This document shows, one piece after another, positions 37,707-49,500 of a DNA stretch of 64,000 nt (position 1 is its first letter; each line of letters begins with the position of its first letter). The notes below the pieces were generated by a model, which was not told the origin of the DNA, did no database searches, and saw only the letters and a list, made by a program, of their open reading frames with translations. Both the position numbers and the translations under genes were made by a program. The stretch lies in contig JACSVZ010000002.1 in assembly GCA_014706295.1 (NCBI GenBank), positions 128,721,431 through 128,785,430 on the forward strand, given 5' to 3'. The DNA comes from Lycocorax pyrrhopterus obiensis. Taxonomy: Eukaryota; Chordata; Aves; Passeriformes; Paradisaeidae.

Positions 37707-37763
37707 AATAAATACATTTCCCCTCGACATTAAAATGCTTGTTATTTTGCACAACAATAAATA
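37707..37763 (-). promoter_or_regulatory. GEM: AU-rich elements in the GEM 3' UTR
   Basis: Two TATTTATT motifs on the transcript strand lie at 37707-37714 and 37756-37763. Such motifs recruit mRNA-decay factors in short-lived transcripts. GEM is known as an immediate-early, rapidly turned-over mRNA, so the assignment fits, but function is inferred. Confidence 0.5.
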
Positions 37764-38542
37764 CAGCATAGCTCTGGCATAGAGAAAGGCCAAGGACGGA
37801 TACAAGAAGTCCATGTGGTGTCATAAAAAAGCTCAGGTGATTTTTAAAGGTTTGGCATCCTGCACTTGATGCACTTTGATACAACTTGCACTTTAATTTT
37901 AATTTCACTATGATTTTTAAACGGTCCCATAATATGAAAATATGAGAGGAAAATTTGTTTGACTATAAGATTTTTCCTTTAAATATTTTCAAAGTAAGAG
38001 ATGTGTAAACTCACTGAAACTAATCCTCAAGATAAAGAAAAAATACCAAACAGGTGTCTTTGTGGTTATTCTACAAAAATGCATTTTTTTTCAGCTGTGG
38101 GTGCTCAAGCCTGACCAGCCAACTGACACAGGACCAATCTCCAGTCAGTTCCTCAATTCTTTACACTGTTTTAAAAAAGAAATATTAATAACAAGGAGAA
38201 ATAGTAAAGACAGTAGTATTCACTTCCCAAGTCATGGCATTCAAGATTCTTACACTATTATCCAAAGGTGAGAGGAGAAAGAACAGGTGTATTCCAGAAC
38301 AGTTCCCACTGTAATTTTGGGTCATTCTGGCCTATACGTTTCTTTTAAAACTACTGACAAAAAAAAAAAGAGGAAGAGAGACATTTCCATGCACTGTGCT
38401 GTTCTTATGCCAGCACATATCACAATCACAACTGTGAACCTAAGTCACTGATAGCCCAATCTAATATAGATTGATTGATTGTCCCATGAAAAGTTAGAAA
38501 ATGTCCACAAAATGCCACAAGCTCTGGCAGAGTCCAGTGTTC

Positions 38543-38820
38543 CTAAAGTACTGATAGGTCATGGCAAGACTTGGACTTGAGTTTGAAGGCCATGTTCTTG
38601 TTGTTCTTGGCGACTATTTTGCCCCAAAACCGCCTGGCTTTCTTGGGGATGCTCTCTCTCCGTTTCTGTAGTGCCAGTCGCTTCTCATTCTTTTCCTTGC
38701 TGTCCCTCCGGAGCCGGACTTGCCGCACGATGCCTTCGAACAGCTCTTTCACGTTGTGCTGCACAGCTGCTGAGGTCTCGATGAACTTGCAGTCAAACAC
38801 GACGGCACAGGCTCGCCCCT
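38543..38820 (-). CDS. GEM: GEM coding exon 4: G5 region and C-terminus
   Basis: The coding part is 278 bases, from acceptor TTTGCAG to the TAG stop at 38543-38545. It encodes GRACAVVFDCKFIETSAAVQ, then LRRDSKEKNEKRLALQKRRE, and the basic tail KKARRFWGKIVAKNNKNMAF. The tail is the region used by RGK proteins for calmodulin, phospholipid and 14-3-3 binding. The conserved C-terminal serine/cysteine pair (S290, C291) is present. Confidence 0.98.
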
Positions 38821-41800
38821 CTGCAAAATCACAAGGTGGGCACGTTACACAGGGTCACAAGGCTCAGGGAGGGGGGGAAGCAGAGACAAGCTGCCACGTG
38901 CGGGGGAGTCAGAGACACTGGGGAATTCCTCAAGCCTAATATAGGCACAGATAAGTCTTTAATCACCTGATGCTGCCTGCTGGCCCGTGATCCATCTGCT
39001 CTGTGTCACAGCCACTTTGCAGAGGAGGGTGTGGGGGGGTCAAATCCCCTCCCAGTAAAGCCCAGCCCGTGCTGCTGGCTGCAAAGGTAGCATGGAATGA
39101 TGGACTTGAGCTGAGACACTGAAGGCTGGGGGGTCAGCAATGCCTCAGTACCACCTGGCCATCTTCAATGCAGACTCCCTCAAGCTGCACTGAAGGGTGA
39201 TAATGGCCCTCACCAGGCATACAGCACAGCACTGGAGGCAGGGCACTTTCCTCCTTCATGGGCCATGGGTGTAAACCAAAGCCTTGGAACTGTAGTAATT
39301 TCAGTGAGAACAGATGCAGGTACAAAACCCTTAATAAAGGCAGAACTGTGTCTATGGCTTTAGGGGTACATCTGAAACCACAGTTCTTATCCCAAATTAT
39401 GAGCCTAAGCTAAACCTGACAACTGTCTTTCACACACAAGCCAATTTCTTGTCTTCTGGCTTGCTGTGAATTCATTGCCAGGGCCGCTACAGTGACATGA
39501 ATTCACCTGCCATCTTTCTAAAGAACTTCCAAGCTGGGCAAAGAGAAATGAGAAGGCAACCCTGGGCTCCCTATGAGCCCCTCAGTTCAAGCTCTTCACT
39601 TGGGGCAACTGTGACAGGAGCCAGAGGAACTGTGCACATCCACAGAGAAAGGAAGAAAAAGTCTAGCTCAGCTGGGAAACAGAAGATCAGAACAGCTGCA
39701 GAGAGAAGGAAATGCTGAGCAGAAGAATCCATGTTTCTAATGGGCCAAGATGAGAACATCAAATGCACTGCTGTGTATTATGGTGTGTCACCTCAGCCTT
39801 AGGGAAGGCTCTCCAAGAAGAGATTTTACTGACTGCAGATGTTGAGAGCCAGCAGCAATGTTCTCAACAGTCTCTCCATTCCTATTTATGGGCTTAGTGG
39901 TTATTCATTTATGTGCAGCCAAGGGAAGGCTGATTTAGCATCCCAAAGCAAGGCAGCAAGGAGACCTCTTCTGAAAGGCTGCACAGTTCCTGCCCAGAGT
40001 AGCAAAATAAAGATTAAGAGGGAATTTTAATTCATCAGGGAGGACAGAGAACTGGTTATAAAGAAGACAATTTTTGGCAGCAGAATAAAGGGGGGATAAA
40101 CTTGTTATGCGTAAACATGCATTGGGAATCCTAAGTGTTTCCAGCTACCAGAGAAATCACATATTGCAGTGGTCTTACACTGGGAGCTGGAAGGGAAGAA
40201 ATCCCATTTATGATGGTACTTAATAAATACAGTAAAGGGATTATCTGACATATAACAGTATTACCAAGGAAGGCTTAAGGACCTGGCAGACCCTTCCCAG
40301 TACTCTGCCCTCTGTTCCAGTCCTCTGTTGTTTTATTGCTCTTTTATTGCCCAGTCCTGATCACAATGTACTCCCTCAGCCAGAGCACTGCAGTTTGTCC
40401 AAAAGCTACTAGATGACTTTTAATGTTTATCTCGGGTTTATGCTCGTCATTTCCTTACCTGCCACTGACACTTCGCGGCACCTGACAAGGTCACTTTTGT
40501 TGCCAACCAGAATGATGGGGATATCTTCTTTCTGGCGTGCCCTGCGGAGCTGTATTCTGAGTTCAGAGGCCTTCTCAAAGCTTGCTCGGTCTGTGATGGA
40601 GTAGACGATCAAGTAGGCGTCTCCCACTTGCATGCAGTGGTCTCGAATCCATTCTCCCTCACGCTGTTCAAATTAAATGGTCAGACATCATTATGCCCAG
40701 TGCAGGTTTTACTTAGAAAGTAAAACATTAGAGAATCCAAATGCATTCCTGCTCTAAACTGTAATGGGTATGGTTTGAATCACAGTTATACTACAAGTAA
40801 TTCCAATGTGGTGATGGTATGAATACTTCACCACAAAGGAGGGCAAAAACTCACCCAGATAATTTATTGTGCTGGCTTTAGGCTGGAATGAACATGATCT
40901 GGAAAGAAAGCTTGAATGTTTTGTTTTATCGTTAAAAAATGAAGACTCGCACTTCTCAGGCTCACAGTGCAGAGCCATTAGACATGATTGCCTTGATGTG
41001 GGGTAGGGTTAATCCTATATCTTCCCTGATTCTGCTGTATGGAAAACACCTATTTTCTTTCCTAAAGGAAACTTACTGTTTATATTAGCAGTTATTCATA
41101 TACTCTTTCCTTTCAGCTTTTGGCAAGAACAAATTAAAGTACCTTATTATCCCACATGTCAAGCAGTATAACAGTTGCACTTTCCCCATCCACCATCAGG
41201 GTTCTTTCATACGTGTCTTCTGGAAAGAAAAGCAAAAATGTTGGTAATATATTATTTTGTGTCATCATGTATATTACAAAAATCCAGGTTGTTGAATGTG
41301 TGTGATTTGTTCACAGAGTTATTGAGCCAAATTTTAGGCCAGCTCACATCCAGTTCTTTCCTCATTTCCATCAGCACTGAACCTGCACTCTGTTCACTAT
41401 TGGTTGCCTTACTTTGCATGATAGATGAAGGATGGTGAAAGATTAGGAAACAAAATGTTCATTATTTTGGCTGATACTCTCTTTATCTTATGTGGGAGAG
41501 AGAAAATAGAACCAGTGGAAGAAATAACCGAAGGCTGAACATTTGCCCCATGGGAGCAGCAGAATCCAGCAAGGCTGAGTAATGGAAAATATTTGCTTTC
41601 GCTTTAGCATGGACAATTTATGGGTGAACAGTCACTGCTGCTGAGAGCAATACAGCCAACAGCCTACCAAGAGAGGAGGACAGGGTGTTGTGAGACAACA
41701 GCTGTTGAGCTTGAGAGAGACCAAAACTTCTGTCGCGCACTAGTTTCTCTCCCATTACACAGTTTCCCACATCACTTTTGATGTTAAATAGCAGAAAAAT

Positions 41801-44628
41801 GAAAAATAAAGAAAAGGTCTGTTATTTTGTACTGCAGCCATAAAAATTCATACCTAGATTATAAATGCCATGCAGCAAAATTCTGCCTAGATCCAAGGGG
41901 GCTGTTGCCACTCTGAATTTTAATCAACCCTTGCTGTGAAATCTCAGTCTAGCTTCTGCTTCAAATACCAATCTTTCTTCTTTTCCCCAAAGCTGGGGAC
42001 ATTTGCATGAGCGATGAGGGGTTTGGACCCATTTCTAATCTTGCACTAGTGGTCAGTGAAAAAAACCCCAATATTTGGATAGCACAGCATTTAAAGGATC
42101 TGTCCCAACCACACTTAAAGATAGGGCTATGTCTAACCTGTGCCTCATAAGACTTCTGCTGGGCACTGATGAAGTGAACTTTCCCCTAAATTTTAATCAG
42201 AGCCTTTCCTCAAAGCTAGGAGTCTACATCCCAGCAAAAGAATGAGCCAAAAATATTACACATTTAAAACAAAGTCAAATGGAGCCCATGCTTAAAATGT
42301 CAAGATTAAAAAGACAGAGCTAATCACTAGGAGTGGTTTCCCTTGAGGTCCCAAGAGTACGAGGCTTGTGTTTATAAGTTAGTTTCAGCTTACAGTCAGT
42401 AGCAAAGCCTCTCCATAAAAGCAGCTGTACCCCTCTGTAAGTTGGCTACACTGAAACTATCCTCTCATGTAATAAAATTTCCAGTGTGTAGGATAAAGTT
42501 CCAGCTTGTAAAGCTAAAGTAAATAGTTTCTTCAAGTGACCAAGCATCTGTGTGAGAGCAAGCTCCATGCACACCAGAGGACAACATCCAGAAGACTCCC
42601 TCTGCACTGCATTACATATAGAGAAGCTACAAATGCATAATCACACTCCTTGAAAATACTATGCCTAAATAGTCATATTCAGCACTGATTTGCACCTTGA
42701 TCAGTCCTAAGGAGCTTCCATAGAATATAAAACACAAGTGTTTAGTTCATTTCATGCTTTTTTCGAAGCTGACACTAAAAAAGGAGAGAGATAACAACAG
42801 CAAGACTTCCAATTACCTCTGCGAAGCTGGTCTTGAAAATCTGTCACTGCTATACTCCAAGCAATGCTGCTGGGAGTGTGATGGAAAGAGGAAACCACAC
42901 AGCTTCACATGAATGAAAAGAAAACTGCCTGCCTCCTGCAAAGCAAATCAGCTGCACTTTCTGATGGCTTGTCCAAGGATCCTACTCTACTTCACTCGTT
43001 TAGCAGCAGGAAAACTTTTATCAGAGATACTCCAGGCTGAGGAGCTGTTAGAACTATGGAAAAAGTTGATGGCAGAAGCTGAAAGAGCACACCTAAATCA
43101 GTGAATTTCAAATCCCCTAAAGGCACAAATCTCTGTGTCCCCAGTCTGAGACAGCAAGCAAGGAAATGTGGGTCCAACCTGCCTGATACTGGACTATTTT
43201 CAATCCCTAACTGGAGAGTTAGGGGCCTATGCCCCACAGAAGTTTGGAAGAGAAGCCCAGAAATTCTCTGTGGTAGCACTGCCGCCATCACACCAAGGAG
43301 ATACAGGCAGGAGACAGAAGGGATATGGAAGAGACAAAGAAAGTCCTGCATACTGACAGACAAAAGCAGGCAGCAAACTGCATGTCCCCTGAAAGAAACA
43401 GCAGCTGTGTCCTGAGAGACACAGCAGATTTCTGTGCCAGCACAACCCTTCCACATGAACAGCTCGCACACAACATAGCTCAGGAATTGGTGCCACAACT
43501 TCACCTTCTGCATGATCTGATCTTTGGGATTAAAGAACACTTTGCAATCCTAAACAAAGCAGGGGAGGATAGCAAGGGGGAGGCCTCAAAGAAAACCCTA
43601 CAGCTTGTTCCTTTCCCCTTGATGGGCAACAGACAACAGGAGTTTTCCTACTCAGTTGAAGGACCTTTATCTCTTTTCCTACCGGAGGAGCCCAGACTGT
43701 GAAGTAACATGAAACAAGTTTTTTACTCAAAATTTTATATATTTTACTCAAACTCTATCCAGCCTGCACTAAGGCAATGTGTTTATACAGAAAGGCTGAG
43801 ATGACTTCTAATGGCAAATATTTTGGAGGTGACTTTCTCTTTAGACATAATTTTAAAGTATTTAATTCTTGTAAATCATGAGGACCTTCAGTTATTTTCT
43901 CTCCCACAAGTAAAGCTGGAGTCAGCCCTGTGATGCCAGTGGTGACACAAATGTTGGACCAGCATGAAAGATGAAGCAGACTCTTGTATTGCATCATCAC
44001 AGGCAGGAATGAGGCAGTTTCCAACAGGTATTTTGGAATGAAATAACATGGGAATCTGAATTGCTCTCTTTCAGTGGCTTTCAATCATCGTTGGAGAGTA
44101 TCTTACTCATCTTATTTTGCTTTCGTGTTCTCTTAAAAGCGGTGCTTGGGTTCAATCAATCAGTTTTGACGATCAGACCCAAACACTTGTTACCTCTGGT
44201 TTACATGAAATGGCCTCTCTCTTTTTCTGTGGCAATTACTACAGGCAGAGCTGACTGCAAGCAAACACCAACACCCCAGGACATAATTACCTACCTCCCA
44301 GCACCTCACAGTCACTGTCGATGCTGTCGTGCACCCCTGCAAAGATGTTGGCTAGCGAGGACTTCCCTACGCCTTGCTCCCCGATCAGCACCACCCGGTA
44401 GCAGCTGCTGCCAGACTCGGAGGAGATGACGGAGTCGGATGACTCCGAGGACCAGCTCCTTCTGTAATATTCATCAGGACTGATGGTGTATCGTTTCTGT
44501 GGGTTGTACTCATTGGAGTCTTTCTGGACCAGCAGATTCTTTCCATCAGCAGGGATGCTCCATCGCTGCTGCTGCTGGTGCAGACTGCTGTTGTGGGTGC
44601 GACGCATGGTAACGTTGTTGAGAGTCAT
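38543..44628 (-). CDS. GEM: GTP-binding protein GEM (RGK family), spliced, complete
   Basis: RGK small GTPase that binds calcium-channel beta subunits, lowers voltage-gated calcium channel activity and restrains Rho-kinase signalling. Coding exons are 44295-44628, 41143-41219, 40459-40663 and 38543-38820. These total 894 bases, or 297 residues plus stop; human GEM has 296. The P-loop GEQGVGKS is at 83-90, with SSLAN following. The G3 position is DMWDNK at 132-137, the RGK-type replacement of DxxG. NKSD is at 192-195 and ETSAA at 220-224. The basic C-terminus contains RRFWGK and ends KSKSCHDLSVL, without a CAAX box, as in all RGK proteins. The N-terminal part holds QQQQRWSIPADG and the serine-rich RRSWSSESSDS. 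All splice sites are GT-AG and the phases agree. It lies upstream of CDH17 on the same strand, with about 17 kb between them. Confidence 0.98.
38821..40458. other. GEM: GEM intron between coding exons 3 and 4
   Basis: A 1.6-kb intron with intact GT-AG ends. Nothing else was recognised inside it. Confidence 0.7.
40459..40663 (-). CDS. GEM: GEM coding exon 3: G4 region
   Basis: The exon is 205 bases, entering in phase 0 and leaving in phase 1, with acceptor TGAACAG and donor GTAAGG. It starts REGEWIRDHCMQVGDAYLIV where human has GENEWLHDHCMQVGDAYLIV. It then runs nearly unchanged through ASFEKASELRIQLRRAR to PIILVGNKSDLVRCREVSV, the guanine-specificity motif. Confidence 0.97.
41143..41219 (-). 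CDS. GEM: GEM coding exon 2: G2/G3 region
   Basis: The exon is 77 bases, entering in phase 1 and leaving in phase 0, with acceptor TTTCCAG and donor GTACTT. It encodes residues 112-137, including DTYERTLMVDGESATVILLD and MWDNK. Human reads MWENK; D for E is conservative. Confidence 0.97.
41220..44294. other. GEM: GEM intron between coding exons 1 and 2
   Basis: A 3.1-kb intron with intact GT-AG ends. Its part at 42.9-43.7 kb has unusually long open frames on both strands (up to 182 codons on the minus strand and 125 on the plus). None has a motif I recognise, and the plus-strand frames are in three different phases. Confidence 0.6.
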
Positions 44629-44637
44629 TTTTAACCC
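44295..44637 (-). CDS. GEM: GEM coding exon 1: N-terminus and P-loop
   Basis: The ATG is at 44626-44628, with nine bases of 5' UTR before the acceptor CTCACTAG. The coding part is 334 bases (residues 1-111 plus one base), with donor GTAGGT. MTLNNVTMRR is identical to the human start over MTLNNVTMR, which fixes the initiation codon. The exon carries the nucleotide-binding P-loop. Confidence 0.97.
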
Positions 44638-46360
44638 CTAGTGAGAAACAGGGAAACCACAAATGTTATCCACAAAATATTTAGAAATGCTTTCTTACTA
44701 GCTTCAAGGCAGCACATCATGCTCTTCTGTAGGGACCTAATATGTGAGAAAAGAAAAATTAATCTTTCTGCACTCTTTTGTACTTGGTGGTACACAAAGA
44801 AATATTTCTCATTAGTAAGACTCAGCCTGTTTCCTAGGGATAATACCACCCTCACATGCTAAATCCTATCTTGTTTCGCCTTTAGAAGCTCGGGGCTGTG
44901 CTAGGTGCAGCCCAGTCTTGGAAAGAGGGAGGCATTGCTGTGTCCCAGGAGAAGGAAGGGACAGTACTCACGACACCTGTCCTGTCCTGCACAGCAGCTG
45001 TAGCCCTGCCGAGAGACTGCCTGTGCTACAGGCGATGTTCACCATCTTTTGGCTTGACTGGGGACAAACAGAGGCACTGCTCTCAGTTGCCTCCAGCTGC
45101 CAGTGCAGCTGAGTGTGCAGCATCTTTCTCGTTGTCTCAGTTAAGAGTTGGTACTCTTGGGAAAGCAATAAGGCATCACTCACTGCACTCTTAGACAACC
45201 CTGGTACAAAAAGTTATGCAAGCAAGTCTTGCTGTGATGAGGTGGATTTGAGTCTTGTCTGTGGTCGGGTAAACAAAGAATGGTTCTGCCTCAGACAGTG
45301 ACTTTTTGGCTGGTAAGAGGGAGGACACAGTGAAGTCCAACAGCTTTTCTAAGGAGGTACAGGTTATAGCTTCTACAGGAGATATCACTGGGAGAAAAGG
45401 CTCATTAATTTATAGATATTAAATCAATAACTTCATTACCGCACAATTAATTAGATAGGTTCACTCTTCTTACATAAGCATGGCTCTTAATTACATTTTA
45501 CTCAGCAAACTCTATTTTGCCTTGCTTGAAGGCAGAGAACAGTGATGTCATTCTCACAGGCCAACAGCTACCATTTTTAGGAAAGTTCCTTCTATGCATT
45601 CCAGCTCCCAAAGTGACCGTTATTTAGACATTTTTCTTTTTGCCCTACATCTGGTGTTTCTTGGCTCTTGCCTCCGTATCAGTAAACGGGGTAATTGCCC
45701 ATAAAATTCACCCAACCACTTTCAAAGCTCAGTAATAGGTGGTGAACAATAAAAAGTACAGTAGAATAACACATATGAATTGTTATTCTTCTTCATAAAA
45801 AACTGTCTGAAAACTTCTGTGAGTAAATGCCCAGTAGGACATTGGACAAATATATAAAAAAAGCACTGTGTGAACTTACTACAGCATACATAGTATTTTC
45901 TCTGTGATGTACAGTACTTTGGGGCAAAATGAGATCATTTGCATGGTCCTAGTCACAGTAACTTTGTCATCTACAAATACATATAAAGAAGAAATCATGC
46001 ACTAAGCGAAGGCTGCTTCACAAGTAAAATTAAATATTTACTGTGATTGAATTTTAAAATGCACTTTTTCCTCGCAGTACCCATTGAAAAGACCAGATGA
46101 AAAAAGCCAGCTCTGATTCAGTCAAACAACACAGAGTAACTCACAACCTGCAACAAGCAGTCACTCACAAAACCATCACAAACACAAACATTTTACGATT
46201 TAGCCTCTAACAAATTGTCATCCTTCATTAAACAAAGCCAAACGAGTCCCTGTCACACACTGCACTCCAAGTTCAAACTGGTTTTGGTACCCCATACTGC
46301 ATTTAGCTGCCCAGGTCTCCAGCACCTCCAGTAAAAGACTGGGTCCGAATCCACTCTTAC
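44638..46360. other. GEM: GEM first intron (in the 5' UTR)
   Basis: This is the stretch between the predicted noncoding exon and the acceptor before the start codon. No other feature was recognised. Its extent depends on the exon 1 prediction. Confidence 0.5.
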
Positions 46361-46478
46361 TTGTGCCAGGCTCCTGCAGCCAGTCCAGTCGTTTGCTCCC
46401 ACTGCCCTTCTCTCTCGGTGGGCTGTGACACACTGAGAAGCTCTGCTGAAGTAAATCCTCTCCTGCTTTGGGGCTGCC
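46361..46478 (-). other. GEM: Predicted GEM noncoding exon 1
   Basis: A strong donor (CACAA followed by GTAAGAGT) at 46361/46360 lies about 120 bases downstream of the expected start site set by the TATA box. Human GEM likewise has an untranslated first exon. The transcription start near 46478 is an estimate from TATA spacing. Confidence 0.5.
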
Positions 46479-46505
46479 TCTTTAATTCTTTCTCAGCAAA
46501 CCTGG

Positions 46506-46553
46506 TTTATATTAAGCCCATCTGATCAGAGACAGGGCTTTTCCGTGACGTGG
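46506..46553 (-). promoter_or_regulatory. GEM: GEM core promoter: TATA box and CRE-like site
   Basis: On the minus strand TATAAA occupies 46506-46511. A CRE-like site (CCACGTCA, reverse of TGACGTGG) occupies 46546-46553, about 35 bases upstream. A TATA box with a near CRE is the usual layout of immediate-early promoters. I looked for a serum-response CArG box in the next 150 bases and did not find a clean one. Confidence 0.6.
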
Positions 46554-46599
46554 CTGGCCTTTCCATACAACAGCCAGCCCCCAGCTGGGTGGAAGCAGA

Positions 46600-49500
46600 C
46601 ATGCAGAAGAGAAAAAACTTGCAAACAATCTCAAAAGACTTACTCAAAATCATATGATTGTTTTAATGTTGCCAGTAAAATAAACACTTTTGGTTCTTGC
46701 ATGATGAAAACAGGAAAGCGGAACAAAAATAAATAATACATGCCGTTTAGCCTCAGACAGCTTTTAATTCAAATGTTATCAAAATTAATGATGATTTTAA
46801 CATTACCTAAGTTTATTTAATGCATGAAATTCTGTAAATGTATTATGTATATGTTCTCTGCCTGCAAAACACACTTAACCCCCTGCTGGACAAAACATTT
46901 CTCTGGAATAAAATATCTGAATGTTATTTTGAAATTTTCTTAGAAGTAGGAATATTATTCCAGGGACTTTGTTGGGGTTTTGTTTCTTTCTTTGTTTCTA
47001 AAGCTCTGATATTTACAAATCTGTTATTTTCTGTCAGCCTCCAAGTGACTCTACCCAGTCTCCTGAACTGCATAACCAGCTCTCTCTCTCTTCTGCTTCA
47101 ATATTTTACTACCAAGGGCTTGAAAAGACATCCAACTATGAATTCAGTGTTACTACAGCTGGATGCTGGCAAAGATACATCAGAACACACAAAGTCTGCA
47201 CAAAGTCACACAGTGTTGATGCTGTGCACGAGAACAATCACTATATAGTGTACATGCCACAAGCCCAGGGTCTGGTCCTCAGATTTTTATAGCCTCATAG
47301 CTGATTGGCAGAAGAAATTTTGCCAGAAGGAAAAAAAATCCAAACCTGTTGAAACTTGTAACAACATACTTCTTCATTTACAAAGGAAGAGTAAGAAACT
47401 GTGACAGAACTATTTGCTAGGGCTACCACAACTTTTATGTAAGTATACATAAACTCTGTAGTCACCTCCCAATTATCCAGACTCTGGATTAAATATAATG
47501 AGGTCCTACAGCTTTCTTTTATATTTTTGTATTTACATTTTATATTTACATTTGTATTTACAATCTCCTAGTCTCTGAATCTAATAAGACTAGTTCTTAT
47601 CCTAGAAAGTCTGAACACCTTTGGTTTTAAACAGGGGAAAGAATTTTTTCCATGCTACAGGCAAGCAAATCTTTAACTGACAATGTACATTTATTGAAGG
47701 GAACACTGATATGCAGAAAACATCTCTCGTTAATATTACAATTGAAATCTCCTTGCTTTGTTTGCTCTTTGACTTTATTGCATTCCTGTGTCTTTTGTGA
47801 GGATTTTCAGGGACCTCCTGAGCCATTCTCAGGTTTTAAAAGCCAGGAGCTTTTCACAAAGTAATAGGCACTCATCAATGTACATGGAAATTATGCAGTT
47901 CTACCAAGGGTAGAATTGAGCAAAAATGTGCCCTGATTTTCCTTCACCTGTGTTTCAGTGCTTGGCAGCAGCTAAACTGGCCTCAGGTCCTGCATCTTCA
48001 CCTCACCTGTCTCACACATCGGGCTCTGGGCCTCTGCTGCTGAGTGATAATCCCAAAGAGCACGAAGTGCCACATCCCTCTGTGCAGGATGTACAGAGGG
48101 GCTTGTAGTGCACAAAATGTAACTGCATCTCTCTCTGGGAAGGTTTGTGGCATGGACAGCACTTTGCAAAAATACTTTTCCTGTTGGCATTCTCAACTGA
48201 AGTTGCTCATTTTTTTGAAACGTGCTGGAAACCATGAAGGTCAGTGGGTGGTTGGAGTACTATGCTCTGCACCTCGGGTTTGCTTAGCTCTCTATAAGTT
48301 GTCTGCAATTTGTCACCACTGAGTAAAAAAGCAAAACCTGTCCACTGCAGGACTGGAGAGATTTATGGCCAGAGTGATTTCAGCAGAACTGCAGGCTCTA
48401 ATGTCTCACCCAAATGTTTAACATATATCATAGCAGAAAGTGCAGACAGAAGAAATAAACCAAATTCAGAAAAGCCTTTGTGTTTAGTTATAGTTACTGT
48501 TAGATTAGGAATTGCTAGACGTCATCTTTCATATCCTCTTTGTAAAATTCAAGGCAGACAAAGAAAACATGTCTCTCCAGAACCACACAATATATCTCTT
48601 CCATAAAGCCATCCAGAAGGGTTGTTCCAAACATGGCATGAAGCACTTGTACTTGGGGAACTTGCACATGTGTTTTGCTTTGTACTGTGCTTTGTCTCTT
48701 CTGAGCCTACTCTGGTTTTCCAACTGGACAATTAACTCTCCAGGTCCCATTCTGCACTACACATCCACAAGATGGAGCGTTGCTGTTCCTCAGAGAATGC
48801 CATCAGCACTCATGAACTTCACTTGCTCTATCTGTGGGGGAAACACTTTCTTGTTTTAAAGCTGGGGAGAGATGCAGCCTTTTTAGCCCCCAGGTACTTA
48901 CTTACAAGGGATAACAGCAGGTTGATTACTGAAATATATGAACTGAGTCCTTCTCAGGGAGAAAAACAACCCCATAGGTTGATGGAGACTGGTGCAATCC
49001 TGGTCTGTTCAGCCTTTTTGCACTCTTTGCTGGTCAGCACTTCTGCAAGTGGCCAAGACACAGGCACGAGAAGAGACTAACCATAAGGCCAGTGCTGTCG
49101 CAAAGCACACGAGTGCTTGAACGTAACTGCCTGATGCAACATTAAAATTCAGAGGCATTGTTTTTCATCCTTCTCATCCACTCTCTGTTTCATTAATCAC
49201 ATCTTAAAGGAATTCTCCCTGCAGCTGGGATGAAGTAAACATTGCAGAGTAGCAGCTCTGCAATCCTTCCCCAGCCAATTACAATTAGACCAGGTGATGC
49301 TCAGAGCAATTAGGCAGAAATCTTCCACTGGATATAAAAGCAGGGCTTTTTAGCTGACACTTAATTAGCCAGTTTTTATTTATGTATATGATGGCAAAAG
49401 TAGTTCCTTAAATCACCTTCTGGAGAAGGGTTGTCCATAGAGAGGACATAAATCATCTTGGAGTGGGAGGGAAATTCAAGGGAGGAAAAAATAAAAAAGC

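Larger units (their letters stand above)
37575..38542 (-). other. GEM: Predicted GEM 3' untranslated region
   Basis: The stretch from the stop codon to the first cluster of polyadenylation signals is about 0.97 kb, a plausible length for GEM mRNA. It is AT-rich and contains AU-rich motifs (listed separately). The end point is inferred from the AATAAA cluster and not observed. Confidence 0.6.
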
